Assembly: GCF_040549485.1 (NCBI RefSeq)
Contig: NZ_JBEPTK010000001.1
Span: 248,001-312,000, forward strand
Direction: 5' to 3'
DNA: 64,000 nt
DNA from: Constrictibacter sp. MBR-5
GTDB taxonomy: Bacteria > Pseudomonadota > Alphaproteobacteria > JAJUGE01
Shown: positions 29,451 to 37,655 of the stretch, one piece after another
How the letters are laid out: every line of letters begins with the position of its first letter
How positions within the stretch are numbered: the first letter of the stretch is position 1
The notes under the pieces: model-generated
Database searches by the model: none
What the model was told of the DNA's origin: nothing
Seen by the model: the letters and a program-made list of their open reading frames with translations, nothing else
Translations under genes and position numbers: made by a program

Positions 29451-29542
29451 GGGGGCGCTCTTCGCAATGACGGCACTGAAAGGGCGCTCCTCGCAGAGGA
29501 CGGCACTGGAAGGGCGCGCCCCGCAATGCCGGCACCGGAAGG
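29428..29542. repeat. Four degenerate tandem copies of the A1 right arm
   Basis: Units of about 27-30 bp start at 29428, 29455, 29484 and 29514. Each begins GCGCTC or GCGCGCC and contains a form of TCGCAATGACGGCACTG. The first unit is the right arm of palindrome A1; the others are progressively diverged extra copies. This looks like local tandem expansion of one palindrome arm rather than a CRISPR, because there are no unique spacers. Confidence 0.7.
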
Positions 29543-29613
29543 CGGCACGGTCGGGTCTCGGGTGCGGAGGTTCGGCGACCCCCGCACCCGCCCGGCCGAT
29601 GCCCGCCCACCGT

Positions 29614-30306
29614 TCAGCCGCCCGTGGGCCGGCGCAGGGCGGCCAGGAGCGCCTGCGCCGCCTCGGCCGAGGATGCCGGGTTCTGGCCGGTGATGAGTTG
29701 GCCGTCGACCACCGTGTGCACGCCCCAGTCCTTCACCTTGGAGAAGACGGCGCCGAGGCCGACGAGTTTGTCCTCCAGGAGGAACGGCACGACCTCCGCG
29801 AGACCGACGGCCGCTTCCTCGCTGTTGGTGAAGCCGGTCACGGAGCGCCCCCGGACGAAGGGCGTGCCGTCGGGATTGGTCACCCGATGCAGGACGCCCG
29901 GCGCGTGACAGACCAGGGCGAGCGGCTTGCCGGCCGCGACGACGGATTCGATCAGGGCGATCGAGTTCGGATCCTCGGCCAGGTCCCACATCGGCCCGTG
30001 GCCGCCGGGGTAGAAGACCGCGTCGAAATCCTTCTGGTCCACGCCGTCCAGGCGCAGGGTCTGCGCGAGCTGCGCGTTGGCGGCTTCGTCGGCCTTGAAG
30101 CGCCGCGTGAGGTCGGTCTGGAAATCCGGCTCGTCGCTCTTCGGATCGAGCGGCGGCCGGCCGCCCTCGGGCGAGGCGAGCGTGATCTCGGCCCCGGCAT
30201 CCTTCAGGACGTAATAGGGGGCTGCGAGCTCCTCCAGCCAGAAGCCGGTCTTCCTGCCGGTGTCCCCGAGCCTGTCGTGGGACGTCAGTACCATGAGGAC
30301 TTTCAT
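29614..30306 (-). CDS. DJ-1/PfpI family protein, Hsp31-like
   Basis: A 230-residue protein of the DJ-1/PfpI superfamily. The nucleophile elbow has Cys133-His134 in LVCHAPGVL, and an acidic partner is likely in GFWLEE near residue 25. FYPGGHGPMWD is also typical of the Hsp31-like branch, which includes glutathione-independent glyoxalases, deglycase-like proteins and chaperones; the exact activity is undetermined. AAGGA precedes the ATG. A LysR regulator is divergent, 174 bp away, and is the obvious candidate controller. Confidence 0.85.
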   Translation of the reverse strand: MKVLMVLTSHDRLGDTGRKTGFWLEELAAPYYVLKDAGAEITLASPEGGRPPLDPKSDEPDFQTDLTRRFKADEAANAQLAQTLRLDGVDQKDFDAVFYPGGHGPMWDLAEDPNSIALIESVVAAGKPLALVCHAPGVLHRVTNPDGTPFVRGRSVTGFTNSEEAAVGLAEVVPFLLEDKLVGLGAVFSKVKDWGVHTVVDGQLITGQNPASSAEAAQALLAALRRPTGG

Positions 30307-30424
30307 CGTCGTTCCTTTCGTCGTTCGGCGCTGGGTCCGGCGGCGCCTTGCGGCCGTCGGCCGGATCGCGCCGCGTTCGATCGGCCGTATCGGCCTTTCG
30401 ATGAAGGGAAGATGGCATCGGCGG

Positions 30425-30463
30425 AGATATTCGAGAAATTTACTTGTCCGATTTCAGATATTC
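30425..30463. promoter_or_regulatory. Direct repeats AGATATTC, 31 bp apart, in the DJ-1/LysR gap
   Basis: AGATATTC occurs at 30425-30432 and 30456-30463, each followed two bases later by GAAA. The 31-bp offset is about three helical turns, so both sites would face the same side of the DNA. The gap is AT-rich compared with its surroundings. A binding site for the divergent LysR regulator is inferred. Confidence 0.45.
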
Positions 30464-30480
30464 ATGAAAACTATATCACC

Positions 30481-31395
30481 ATGAAGTACGACCTCAACCT
30501 GCTGCCGGTCTTCGTGGCGCTCATGGAGGAGCGGAGCGTCACGCGGGCCGCCAACCGGCTCGGGATGACGCAGCCGGCCCTCTCGAATGCGCTGGGCCGC
30601 CTGCGGGACACGCTGCGCGACCCGCTGTTCATCCGCGAGCGTTACGGCATCCGGCCGACGCCGCGCGCCGAGGAGATCGCGCCGACGATCGAAGCGGCAC
30701 TGGCGCGGCTCGACGAGGTGGTGGTCCACCAGCAGGATTTCGATCCCACGCACGCCGAGCGCCAGTTCCTGATCGCGCCGAACAGCTATGCGGAGCTGAT
30801 CCTGATGCCGGCGCTCGTCGCGCGGCTGCGCGCGCAGGCGCCCGGCATCAGGCTGCGCATGACGCCGTTCGGCAACGATCTCGCCGAGACCGGGGTGATC
30901 TCGGGGACCACCGCGATGGTGCTGGGCCGGATCGTCGACCCGCCGGACAACCTCGTCGTCCAGCACCTGATGGACGACGGCCTCGCCTGCATCGTGCGTA
31001 GCGACCATCCCGACGTCGACCGCGCCATTTCCCGCGAACGGTATGAGAGCCTGAAGCACGTCAACGTGCTGCCGCCCGGCCGCATCCGGGCCGGCGTGTT
31101 CCAGGCGCTGGGAAAGCGGAACCTGAAGCGGGACGTGGCCGTCTCGGTCACGCACTTCCTCGCCGTTCCCGAGATGATCGCCGTCACCGACTACTGCGCG
31201 ACCCTGCCGATCCTGATCTGCCGCGGCCTCGAACGCGACCCACGCCTGAAGGTGCTCCCGGCTCCGGTCGACCTCGGGACCTTCCCGGTCGAACTGGCGT
31301 GGCATGTCCGATATCGGAACGATCCCGCACACAGGTGGCTCAGGGCGGCATTGATCGATACCGCACGGTCGGTTTCGGGGACGTCCGGCGTGTGA
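30481..31395 (+). CDS. LysR-family transcriptional regulator
   Basis: LysR-type regulator of 304 residues. The N-terminal winged HTH is clear (LLPVFVALMEERSVTRAANR then TQPALSNALGRLRD), with an effector-binding domain in the remaining part. The ATG at 30481 places the HTH at the expected position; the frame stays open far upstream without homology. It is divergent from the DJ-1/PfpI gene, the usual LysR-target arrangement, and direct repeats lie between them. The effector is unknown. Confidence 0.9.
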   Translation: MKYDLNLLPVFVALMEERSVTRAANRLGMTQPALSNALGRLRDTLRDPLFIRERYGIRPTPRAEEIAPTIEAALARLDEVVVHQQDFDPTHAERQFLIAPNSYAELILMPALVARLRAQAPGIRLRMTPFGNDLAETGVISGTTAMVLGRIVDPPDNLVVQHLMDDGLACIVRSDHPDVDRAISRERYESLKHVNVLPPGRIRAGVFQALGKRNLKRDVAVSVTHFLAVPEMIAVTDYCATLPILICRGLERDPRLKVLPAPVDLGTFPVELAWHVRYRNDPAHRWLRAALIDTARSVSGTSGV

Positions 31396-31436
31396 ACCGT
31401 GTCGCGATGCGTGGACGTAGCGGCGGATCCCGCTCT

Positions 31437-31507
31437 GTTCAGCCATCGGCGCGCGTGCTGGGTCTGGATCGGCGCGCTGCGCGCTTGTCCGGGAAGGTGG
31501 GAAAGGG
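31437..31507. repeat. Repeat B1, left flank of higBA
   Basis: A 71-bp segment ending GTCCGGGAAGGTGGGAAAGGG. It matches 32331-32404 in the same orientation, with a few substitutions and a 3-bp length difference. It contains the family-B arm CGCGCTGCGCGC followed by TTGTCCGGGAAGG. Confidence 0.8.
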
Positions 31508-31556
31508 GGGCTGTTCTTCGGGAGATGCGCCCTTCCCCGGCGCCGTTTGGTGCGGT

Positions 31557-31889
31557 TCAGGTGGCGGCCGGTTGCGGGTCGATCGGCTTCCCCTCGAAAG
31601 GCGCCACCTCGATCTCGGCTTCCCGGCTGCGCGCCTTTGCGATGTCGTAGCTGTTCTGCATGCGCATCAACGTGTCCATCGAGACGCCGAACGCCTTCTC
31701 GATCCGCAGCGCCATCTCCGGCGACAGGTGAGCCCGCTCGTTCAGCATCGCCGAAAGGGCGGCACGCGTGACCCCGAGAACCCGCGCCGCCGCCGTCACC
31801 GAGAGGCCGAGGGGCTCGATGATCTCGCTTTTCACGAAGCCGCCGGGATGAGCGGGGTTCTTCATCCGAAATCCCTGTGCCGCGCTCAT
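31557..31889 (-). CDS. higA: HigA-type antitoxin
   Basis: Antitoxin of a type II higBA module, 110 residues. An Xre-type HTH lies at about residues 28-70, including AARVLGVTRAALSAMLN and MALRIEKAFGVSMDTLMRMQ, as in HigA/VapI proteins. It would neutralise the upstream HigB and repress the operon. AGGAGG precedes the ATG. Its start is 9 bp after the toxin stop. The C-terminal tail is acidic and Pro-rich. Confidence 0.88.
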   Translation of the reverse strand: MSAAQGFRMKNPAHPGGFVKSEIIEPLGLSVTAAARVLGVTRAALSAMLNERAHLSPEMALRIEKAFGVSMDTLMRMQNSYDIAKARSREAEIEVAPFEGKPIDPQPAAT

Positions 31890-31898
31890 GTCCGCCTC

Positions 31899-32189
31899 CT
31901 AATGGTAATCTTCGAAATCGAGATCGATGATCTCGATCTCCGCCCGATCGATGCGGAAAGTGATGCGCCAGTTCCTGGTGACGAAGAGGCTCCATGTGCC
32001 CTTGCGGTCCCCGGTCAGCTGATGCGCCTTCCAACTCGGCACCGTCCGCAGTTCGTCTTCGCGCTCCATATCCTGAAGGAACGAGATGATCCGGCGAATC
32101 TTCGGCACGATGGCCGGTTGCAGGCCGGCGGCGTCGTCATCCTGGATGAAGCGGCGTAGCCGTTTGTCGATCACGTTCCTGATCTTCAT
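31899..32189 (-). CDS. higB: HigB-type toxin (RelE superfamily)
   Basis: Toxin of the higBA module, 96 residues. RelE/HigB endonucleases cut mRNA on the ribosome; relevant features are the basic N-terminus, SWKAHQLTGDRKG and the C-terminal WSLFVTRNWRITFRI followed by EIIDLDFEDYH, which are typical of HigB. The toxin gene comes first, as is usual for higBA. The ATG at 32189 is preferred because MKIRNVIDKRL matches the family; an upstream extension of 11 residues is possible. Confidence 0.88.
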   Translation of the reverse strand: MKIRNVIDKRLRRFIQDDDAAGLQPAIVPKIRRIISFLQDMEREDELRTVPSWKAHQLTGDRKGTWSLFVTRNWRITFRIDRAEIEIIDLDFEDYH

Positions 32190-32257
32190 GCCCGACCTAA
32201 GAACGAAGCCGCATAGCGTCAAGCTACACGATACAGGCGCGATCGCGAAAAGCGAAA

Positions 32258-32394
32258 CCTTCCCGGACGCGCCGCCGCAGGCGGCGTGATCCGGGATCCA
32301 TGCGGCCGGCGCAGCGGAGGACGCTGCGAGGTTCGGCCATTGGCGCGCGTGCGCCGGGTCCCGGATCGGCGCGCTGCGCGCTTGTCCGGGAAGG
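32258..32394. repeat. Repeat B2, palindromic composite, right flank of higBA
   Basis: Bounded by CCTTCCCGGAC (32258-32268) and its complement GTCCGGGAAGG (32384-32394). Internal arms around GCCGCCGCAGGCGGC and CGCGCTGCGCGC can pair. The right half (32331-32404) is a direct copy of B1, and the complete form is also present at 47866-47993 (B3). Confidence 0.8.
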
Positions 32395-32451
32395 TGGGAA
32401 AGGGAAGCGTCGGGCGGTTACGCCGGATGCTCCCCATTCACCCCGTGCGCG

Positions 32452-33321
32452 TCAGCCGCCCGTGCCGATCTTGTCCTGCGTCTTCGTGTCGAAGTCGCTC
32501 GCGTCGTGGCGTTCGTGGAGCTGGCTCTCGGGCTTGCCTTGCAGGCGGTTCACCATTCGGCCGCGACGCACCGCCGGCCGCTGGTTCAGCATGTCGGCCC
32601 AGCGGTTGACGTGCTTGTATTCGTGGACGGCGAGGAACTCGGCCGAATCGTAGAGCAGGCCCTTCGCCAGCCCGCCGTACCAGGGGAAGATCGCCATGTC
32701 GGCGATGGTGTAGTCCGACCCCGCGATGTACTCGCTCTCGGCCAGACGCCGGTCGAGCACGTCGAGTTGGCGCTTCACCTCCATGGCAAACCGGTCGATC
32801 GCATATTCGATCTTCATCGGCGCATAGGCGTAGAAGTGGCCGAAGCCGCCGCCGAGATAGGGCGCGGAGCCCATCTGCCAGAACAGCCAGGACAGGCACT
32901 CGGCGCGCGCGGCAGTCTCGCTCGGCAGGAAGGCGCCGAACTTCTCGGCCAGGTGCATCAGGATCGCGCCCGATTCGAAGACGCGGATCGGCGTCGGGCC
33001 GCTGCGGTCCAGCAGCGCCGGGATCTTCGAGTTCGGGTTGATCGCGACGAAGCCGCTGCCGAACTGGTCGCCGTCGCCGATCCTGATCAGCCAAGCGTCG
33101 TACTCGGCGCCGCTATGGCCGGCGGCGAGCAGTTCCTCCAGCATGATGGTGACCTTCACGCCGTTCGGCGTGCCGAGCGAATAGAGCTGCATCGGGTGCT
33201 TGCCGACGGGCAGTTCCTTGTCGTGCGTCGGCCCGGCGATGGGGCGGTTGATGCTGGCGAAGCGCCCGCCGCTCTCCTTGTTCCAAGTCCAGACCTTCGG
33301 CGGGGTGTAGTCTTCGGCCAT
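32452..33321 (-). CDS. yghU: YghU-type glutathione S-transferase
   Basis: Glutathione S-transferase-like disulfide-bond reductase of 289 residues, the usual YghU length. The thioredoxin-like domain begins after an N-terminal extension (YTPPKVWTW then FASINRPIAGPTHDKELP, both typical), with MQLYSLGTPNGVKVTIMLEE and NPNSKIPALLD. The helical GST domain follows, with LSWLFWQMGSAPYLGGGFGHF. GGAGG stands before the ATG. The gene is alone between the TA repeat region and a 132-bp gap without recognisable content. Confidence 0.9.
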   Translation of the reverse strand: MAEDYTPPKVWTWNKESGGRFASINRPIAGPTHDKELPVGKHPMQLYSLGTPNGVKVTIMLEELLAAGHSGAEYDAWLIRIGDGDQFGSGFVAINPNSKIPALLDRSGPTPIRVFESGAILMHLAEKFGAFLPSETAARAECLSWLFWQMGSAPYLGGGFGHFYAYAPMKIEYAIDRFAMEVKRQLDVLDRRLAESEYIAGSDYTIADMAIFPWYGGLAKGLLYDSAEFLAVHEYKHVNRWADMLNQRPAVRRGRMVNRLQGKPESQLHERHDASDFDTKTQDKIGTGG

Positions 33322-33453
33322 AGGCGACCTCCAGGCGTGGGATGCGGCGCCGCGTCCGATGCGGACGGCGCCTTCGTCGGAGACATGGTGCCTGCGGCGC
33401 GGCGCTTCGTGAAGCCGGGTTCGCGCGCTGCCGAACCCGACCGTCGTCCGGCA

Positions 33454-33984
33454 TCAGCGGAGACGATCGAGGACGAAATCCGCCCGCTCGACGACGCCGA
33501 CCTTGGGAAGGACGATGGTCCGGTAGCCGAGGTCGGCATAAGCGGCCAGCAGGCGGTCGTATTCCGGCACCGCTTCGTCCAGGCCATGCCGCCGCCCCGC
33601 GTCCACGACGTAGATCTCCGGCCAGGGCGGCGTCAGGAACACCTGCGCGTGGTAGCGGTCATATCGATCGAGCACGCGGGCCGCAGGCTCGCCCGTCTCG
33701 TGCTGGAGCGCCACCGCCGCGTCCACGAGACCGCGATCGAAGAAGGTCCAACCGCCGGCCTCTCCCGCGCGCTCGCGGTCCCGGGCCGCGACGGCGATCG
33801 CCCGCCGCGCGAAGGCGGCCGGATCCGTCCAGGGAAGCGCCCGGCCGTCGCCGCGCAGTTCCTCCTCAACGATCCGCCGGCCGGGCTCCGGAACCACGGC
33901 GAAGCCCCGGCGCGCCAGTTCCGCCAGCAGGCTGGACTTTCCGCCGCCGGAGCAGCCCGAGAGAACGACGTGTCTGGAATTCAC
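33454..33984 (-). CDS. Small P-loop NTPase of the AAA family
   Basis: A 176-residue ATPase. The Walker A motif is SGCSGGGKSSLL near residues 9-20. A second region, FFDRGLVDAAVAL, carries a DRG motif seen in small AAA-family kinases/NTPases that recognise nucleotide-like substrates. The start is a GTG without a strong ribosome site. It is not obviously linked to its neighbours, and its activity is unknown. Confidence 0.7.
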   Translation of the reverse strand: MNSRHVVLSGCSGGGKSSLLAELARRGFAVVPEPGRRIVEEELRGDGRALPWTDPAAFARRAIAVAARDRERAGEAGGWTFFDRGLVDAAVALQHETGEPAARVLDRYDRYHAQVFLTPPWPEIYVVDAGRRHGLDEAVPEYDRLLAAYADLGYRTIVLPKVGVVERADFVLDRLR

Positions 33985-34024
33985 GAGGGCGCGTGTCGAT
34001 GGACGAAGCGTCGGGGAGCCCCGG

Positions 34025-34900
34025 TCAGCCGCTAGACGGCACGAACCTGAACCCGTCGTCCCACGGCTTCACGTGACCGACCGAGGGCGACGGGAAGTGG
34101 CCGGTGCAGATCAGCGTGTCGGTGTCGCAGTGGGTTTCGAGGAAGCGGCGGCGGGTCGCGGCGGCCTGGGCCTTGTCGTAGTCGACGCGGGTCGACAGGT
34201 CGGGATAGCGCGCCTGGATCGGGCTGTGGATCAGGTCGCCGGTGATGACGCCGCGCCGCCCGGCCGAGGCGATGTGTACGGCGCGGTGGTCGATGGTGTG
34301 GCCGGGCGTCGGCTCCAGCGTGACGTGATCGCCGATGCCGTGGTCGCAGGTCACCAGGTCGGCCTTCCCCGCCTCGACGATCGGCAGGACGCTGTCGGCG
34401 ATGCAGCCGATCTCCTGCTTCTCGTTCATGTCCTTCCAGTAGGCGAATTCGCGGTCGCCGAACAGGTAGCGCGCGTTCGGGAAGGTCGGGACCCAGCGGC
34501 CGTCGACCAGCTTCGTGTTCCAGCCGACATGGTCGACGTGCAGGTGGGTGCACATGACGTAGTCGATGTCCTCGACCGTCAGGCCGGCCGCCGCCAGGGC
34601 GCGCATGTAGCGGTCGCCGGTCTGCATGTGCCAGAAGGCGCGCGCCGGCCGGTCCTTGTGGTTGCCCACACAGCTGTCGACCAGGATGGTGTGGTGCGGC
34701 GTGCGGATCACGTAGGACTGGATGCAGAGCACCAGCTTGCCTGTCGCCGGATCGAATGCCGACGGTGCCATCCAGGACGCGTTCTCGGCGAGCATCTCCG
34801 CCGTCAGGTCCGGCAGGAAGTCGCGCGCCTCGAGCAGCGGCTCCTCCTGCTCGATGATCCGGTGGATCGTCAGGTCACCCAGTCCGAACGTCGTCGCCAT
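34025..34900 (-). CDS. MBL-fold metallo-hydrolase
   Basis: Metallo-beta-lactamase-fold hydrolase of 291 residues. The metal-binding motif is CTHLHVDHVGWN, with later ligands in TPGHTIDH and at VITGDL and CTGHFPSPSVGH. The fold includes lactonases, thioesterases and phosphodiesterases, and the substrate cannot be chosen from sequence. Its start has GGAGGG upstream. It lies 66 bp after gloB on the same strand, but that gap contains an operator-like palindrome, so separate control is possible. Confidence 0.85.
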   Translation of the reverse strand: MATTFGLGDLTIHRIIEQEEPLLEARDFLPDLTAEMLAENASWMAPSAFDPATGKLVLCIQSYVIRTPHHTILVDSCVGNHKDRPARAFWHMQTGDRYMRALAAAGLTVEDIDYVMCTHLHVDHVGWNTKLVDGRWVPTFPNARYLFGDREFAYWKDMNEKQEIGCIADSVLPIVEAGKADLVTCDHGIGDHVTLEPTPGHTIDHRAVHIASAGRRGVITGDLIHSPIQARYPDLSTRVDYDKAQAAATRRRFLETHCDTDTLICTGHFPSPSVGHVKPWDDGFRFVPSSG

Positions 34901-34918
34901 CGCGCCCTCCCAACTCGT

Positions 34919-34933
34919 CTGTTCGGCGAACAG
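34919..34933. promoter_or_regulatory. Perfect inverted repeat CTGTTC-GGC-GAACAG upstream of the MBL gene
   Basis: Two 6-bp arms, 34919-34924 and 34928-34933, form a perfect palindrome around GGC. It lies 19 bp upstream of the MBL-hydrolase start and downstream of gloB. The size and symmetry suit an operator for a dimeric repressor. An RNA hairpin is the alternative. Confidence 0.4.
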
Positions 34934-34966
34934 TAGATCAGGCGGATCGGACCGGGCTAGGACCCC

Positions 34967-35737
34967 CTAGAAATTGTCCTTGCGCTTGCGGATCTCGGCG
35001 AAGACGTCGACGGGATCGGCGCCGGGCATGCCGACGGCGGCCTGCAACTCGGGCACGTCGGCGCGCAGGAAGGGGTTGGTGCGCTTCTCCTCGCCGAGCT
35101 CGCTGGGGATGGTGCGGCGCTTCTCGGCGCGCAGGGCGTCGATCCGCTTGGCGCGGGCGGCGAGTTCGGCGTTGTCCGGCTCCACCGTGACGGCGAAGCG
35201 GGCGTTCGACTGGGTGTACTCGTGGCCGCAATAGATCTTCGCCGAATCCGGCAGCCCCCGCAGCTTCAGCAGCGAATTCCAGAAGCCCTTCGGATTGCCT
35301 TCGAACATCCGCCCGCAGCCGAGCGCGAAGAGGGTGTCGCCGGGGAACAGCGCGTCGCTGTCGGGGAACCAGAAGGAGATGTGGCCGGTGGTGTGGCCGG
35401 GCGTGTCGAACACCTGGGCCGTCTGCGAGCCGACCGTGTAGGTGTCGCCGTCGCCGACCTGCACGTCGATGCCGGGGATGCGCGCGGCGTCGGCGCGCGG
35501 CCCGACGATCGGCACGCCGAACCGCTCCTTCAGTTCCAGGTTGCCGGCCGTGTGGTCGGCGTGATGGTGCGTGTTGAGGATGTGCGTCAGCGTCCAGCCG
35601 CGCTTCGACAGCGCGTCCAGCACGGGCTGCGCCTCGGCCGGGTCGACGACCGCGGTGGCGGACGTCGCCGGATCGTGCAGGATGTAGACGTAGTTGTCGC
35701 TGAGGGCCGGGACGATCTCGATCTCGAAGCTGGCCAT
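34967..35737 (-). CDS. gloB: GloB hydroxyacylglutathione hydrolase (glyoxalase II)
   Basis: Glyoxalase II, hydrolysing S-D-lactoylglutathione to D-lactate and glutathione in methylglyoxal detoxification. The metal-binding THHHADHTAGN lies near residues 55-65, followed by TPGHTTGH, FPGDTLFALGCGRMFEG and the glutathione-binding YCGHEYTQSNARF. The ATG at 35737 gives 256 residues, the standard length; an in-frame extension upstream has no homology. GGAG stands at a suitable distance. A methyltransferase gene is divergent, an arrangement frequent in alphaproteobacteria. Confidence 0.95.
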   Translation of the reverse strand: MASFEIEIVPALSDNYVYILHDPATSATAVVDPAEAQPVLDALSKRGWTLTHILNTHHHADHTAGNLELKERFGVPIVGPRADAARIPGIDVQVGDGDTYTVGSQTAQVFDTPGHTTGHISFWFPDSDALFPGDTLFALGCGRMFEGNPKGFWNSLLKLRGLPDSAKIYCGHEYTQSNARFAVTVEPDNAELAARAKRIDALRAEKRRTIPSELGEEKRTNPFLRADVPELQAAVGMPGADPVDVFAEIRKRKDNF

Positions 35738-35889
35738 CGCGGGCTCCTGGGTTTGGTCTGACGAGGCTCGGGGCGCTGCCGGAAGGGTGCCAAGGTAACA
35801 CCCGCAGCCGGCGGGACCAACCCGGACCGGCCGATGAGGACCCATCCATCCGTCGACGGCGCGGGCCGGCGGCCTATCTCCAGGTGGCG

Positions 35890-36714
35890 ATGCATACGGA
35901 CATCTCCGAGCTCTACGAGTTCTACCGCACCAGCCTCGGCCGCACGGCCCAGCGCATGCTGCGCCGGCGGCTGCGCGCGCTCTGGCCGAACGTCGCCGGC
36001 ATGACCGTCGTCGGGCTCGGCTACGCCTCGCCCCTGCTGCGGCCGTTCCGCGACGAGGCGGTGCGCTGCATCGCCGCGATGCCGGCCGGCCAGGGCGTCA
36101 TGCGCTGGCCGGAGGAGGAGCCGAACGCCGCGATGCTGACCGACGAGACGGAGCTGCCGTTTCCCGACCTCTCGGTCGACCGCATGATCCTGGTCCACGC
36201 CGTGGAGACGTCCGAGCATCTGCGCCCGATGATGCGCGAGGTCTGGCGCGTCCTGACCGGCAGCGGCCGGGTCGTCGTCGTCGTGCCGAACCGCCGCGGC
36301 CTGTGGGCGCGCTTCGACAACAATCCCTTCGGCAGCGGCCGTCCCTACTCCGTATCGCAGCTGCGCCGGCTGATGCGCGATACCCTCTTCACGCCGCTGA
36401 ACGCCACGTCCGCGCTCTACGTGCCGCCGAGCGGCCGGCGCATGCTGCTGACCGGTGCCGAGGCCTGGGAGAATGTCGGGCTGCGCTGGTTCCCGCGCTT
36501 TGGCGCGGTCGTCATGGTGGAGGCGACAAAGCAGGTCTATGCCGCACCGCGCGTCTCCGCGCCCCGGCGGCGGGCCGTCTATGCGCCGCGCCCGCAGGTG
36601 GCGCTGCCGCCCGCCGGTGCCGCCAGCAGCGCGCCGGACGGCGGCCGTGGCAGTGCCGTCCCCTCTCCGCTATCGTGCGCGCCGAAAATCGAGCCCCACG
36701 GAGACAGGACATGA
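35890..36714 (+). CDS. Class I SAM-dependent methyltransferase beside gloB
   Basis: A 274-residue methyltransferase-like protein. The SAM loop VVGLGYASPLLRPF is weakly conserved (GLGYASP instead of GxGxG), and an LPFPDLSVDRMILVHAVE stretch lies at the usual acidic-motif position, followed by LREVWRVLTGSGR-like residues. The last 50 residues are Pro/Ala/Arg-rich and disordered in character. The ATG at 35890 matches relatives; a GTG two codons earlier is possible. It overlaps the enoyl-CoA hydratase start by 4 bp. The substrate is unknown. Confidence 0.8.
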   Translation: MHTDISELYEFYRTSLGRTAQRMLRRRLRALWPNVAGMTVVGLGYASPLLRPFRDEAVRCIAAMPAGQGVMRWPEEEPNAAMLTDETELPFPDLSVDRMILVHAVETSEHLRPMMREVWRVLTGSGRVVVVVPNRRGLWARFDNNPFGSGRPYSVSQLRRLMRDTLFTPLNATSALYVPPSGRRMLLTGAEAWENVGLRWFPRFGAVVMVEATKQVYAAPRVSAPRRRAVYAPRPQVALPPAGAASSAPDGGRGSAVPSPLSCAPKIEPHGDRT

Positions 36715-37508
36715 TCGACCTCGGCACCGACCGCATGATCGCCCGCAAGGAAGGCGGCATCGGCTGGATGATCTTCAACGCCCCGGACCGGCGCAACGCC
36801 GTATCCTTCGCCATGTGGCAGGCGATCCCGAAGATCCTGAAGGCCTTTTCCGAGGACGACGAGGTCCGGGTGATCGTGATGCGCGGCGAAGGCGGCAAGG
36901 CCTTCGTCTCCGGCGCCGACATCTCCGAGTTCGCCGAGAAGCGCTCCACGCCGGAGCAGGTGGCGATCTACAACGACGCGACCGAGGCGGCGCACAATGC
37001 CATGGACGGGCTGGAGAAGCCGTTCATCGCGATGATCCAGGGCTTCTGCATCGGCGGCGGCCTCGCCACGGCGCTCGACGCCGACATCCGCATCGCCTCG
37101 GACGATTCGAAGTTCGGCGTGCCGGCGGCGAAGCTGGGCCTGGGCTATGCCTATGACGGCATCAAGCGGCTGATGGACCTGGTCGGCCCCTCCTGCGCCA
37201 AGGAGATCTTCTTCACCGCCAAGCATTTCACCGCCGCCGAGGCGCTGCGCATGGGCCTGATCAACAAGGTCGTGCCGGCCGCCGAACTGGAGGCGACGGT
37301 GCGCGACTATGCGGAGACGATCGCCGCCAACGCACCGCTGACCGTGAAGGCGGTGAAGGCCACCGTCGGCGAGGGCGTGAAGAACCCGGACGAGCGCGAC
37401 CTCGGCATGATCGAGCGCATGGTGAAGGCCTGTTTCGACAGCGCGGATTATGTCGAAGGCCGCACCGCGTTCATGGAGAAGCGCAAGCCGGCGTTCCAGG
37501 GACGGTGA
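36711..37508 (+). CDS. Enoyl-CoA hydratase/isomerase family protein
   Basis: Crotonase-fold protein of 265 residues. The CoA-binding and oxyanion-hole regions are visible in FVSGADISEFAE and in IQGFCIGGGLATALDADIRIA. Glutamates occupying the hydratase positions are not obvious, so the reaction could be hydration, isomerisation or hydrolysis of an acyl-CoA. GGAGACAGG lies upstream of the ATG, which overlaps the methyltransferase stop by 4 bp. A strong terminator follows the stop, so it ends the operon. Confidence 0.88.
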   Translation: MIDLGTDRMIARKEGGIGWMIFNAPDRRNAVSFAMWQAIPKILKAFSEDDEVRVIVMRGEGGKAFVSGADISEFAEKRSTPEQVAIYNDATEAAHNAMDGLEKPFIAMIQGFCIGGGLATALDADIRIASDDSKFGVPAAKLGLGYAYDGIKRLMDLVGPSCAKEIFFTAKHFTAAEALRMGLINKVVPAAELEATVRDYAETIAANAPLTVKAVKATVGEGVKNPDERDLGMIERMVKACFDSADYVEGRTAFMEKRKPAFQGR

Positions 37509-37527
37509 TCTTTTCCGTTTCGTGACA

Positions 37528-37555
37528 GCGACTTAGGAGAAAGTCGCACGTTTTT
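37528..37555 (+). terminator. Intrinsic terminator after the enoyl-CoA hydratase gene
   Basis: GCGACTT (37528-37534) pairs perfectly with AAGTCGC (37541-37547) around the loop AGGAGA. Five T residues follow at 37551-37555. Confidence 0.85.
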
Positions 37556-37655
37556 CCGGGCTGCCGGCGGCGTTCATGCTGGGTTCAGCGACGGCTTCAT
37601 AATCTGGCATCGGTTCGACAAGCCGAAGAAGACGACGTCGACAAGGAGCCAGATC

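Noticed and set aside
29428-29542. Possible CRISPR array because of regularly spaced short repeats.
   Set aside because: The units abut each other, have no unique spacers and derive from the arm of palindrome A1. No cas gene is nearby.
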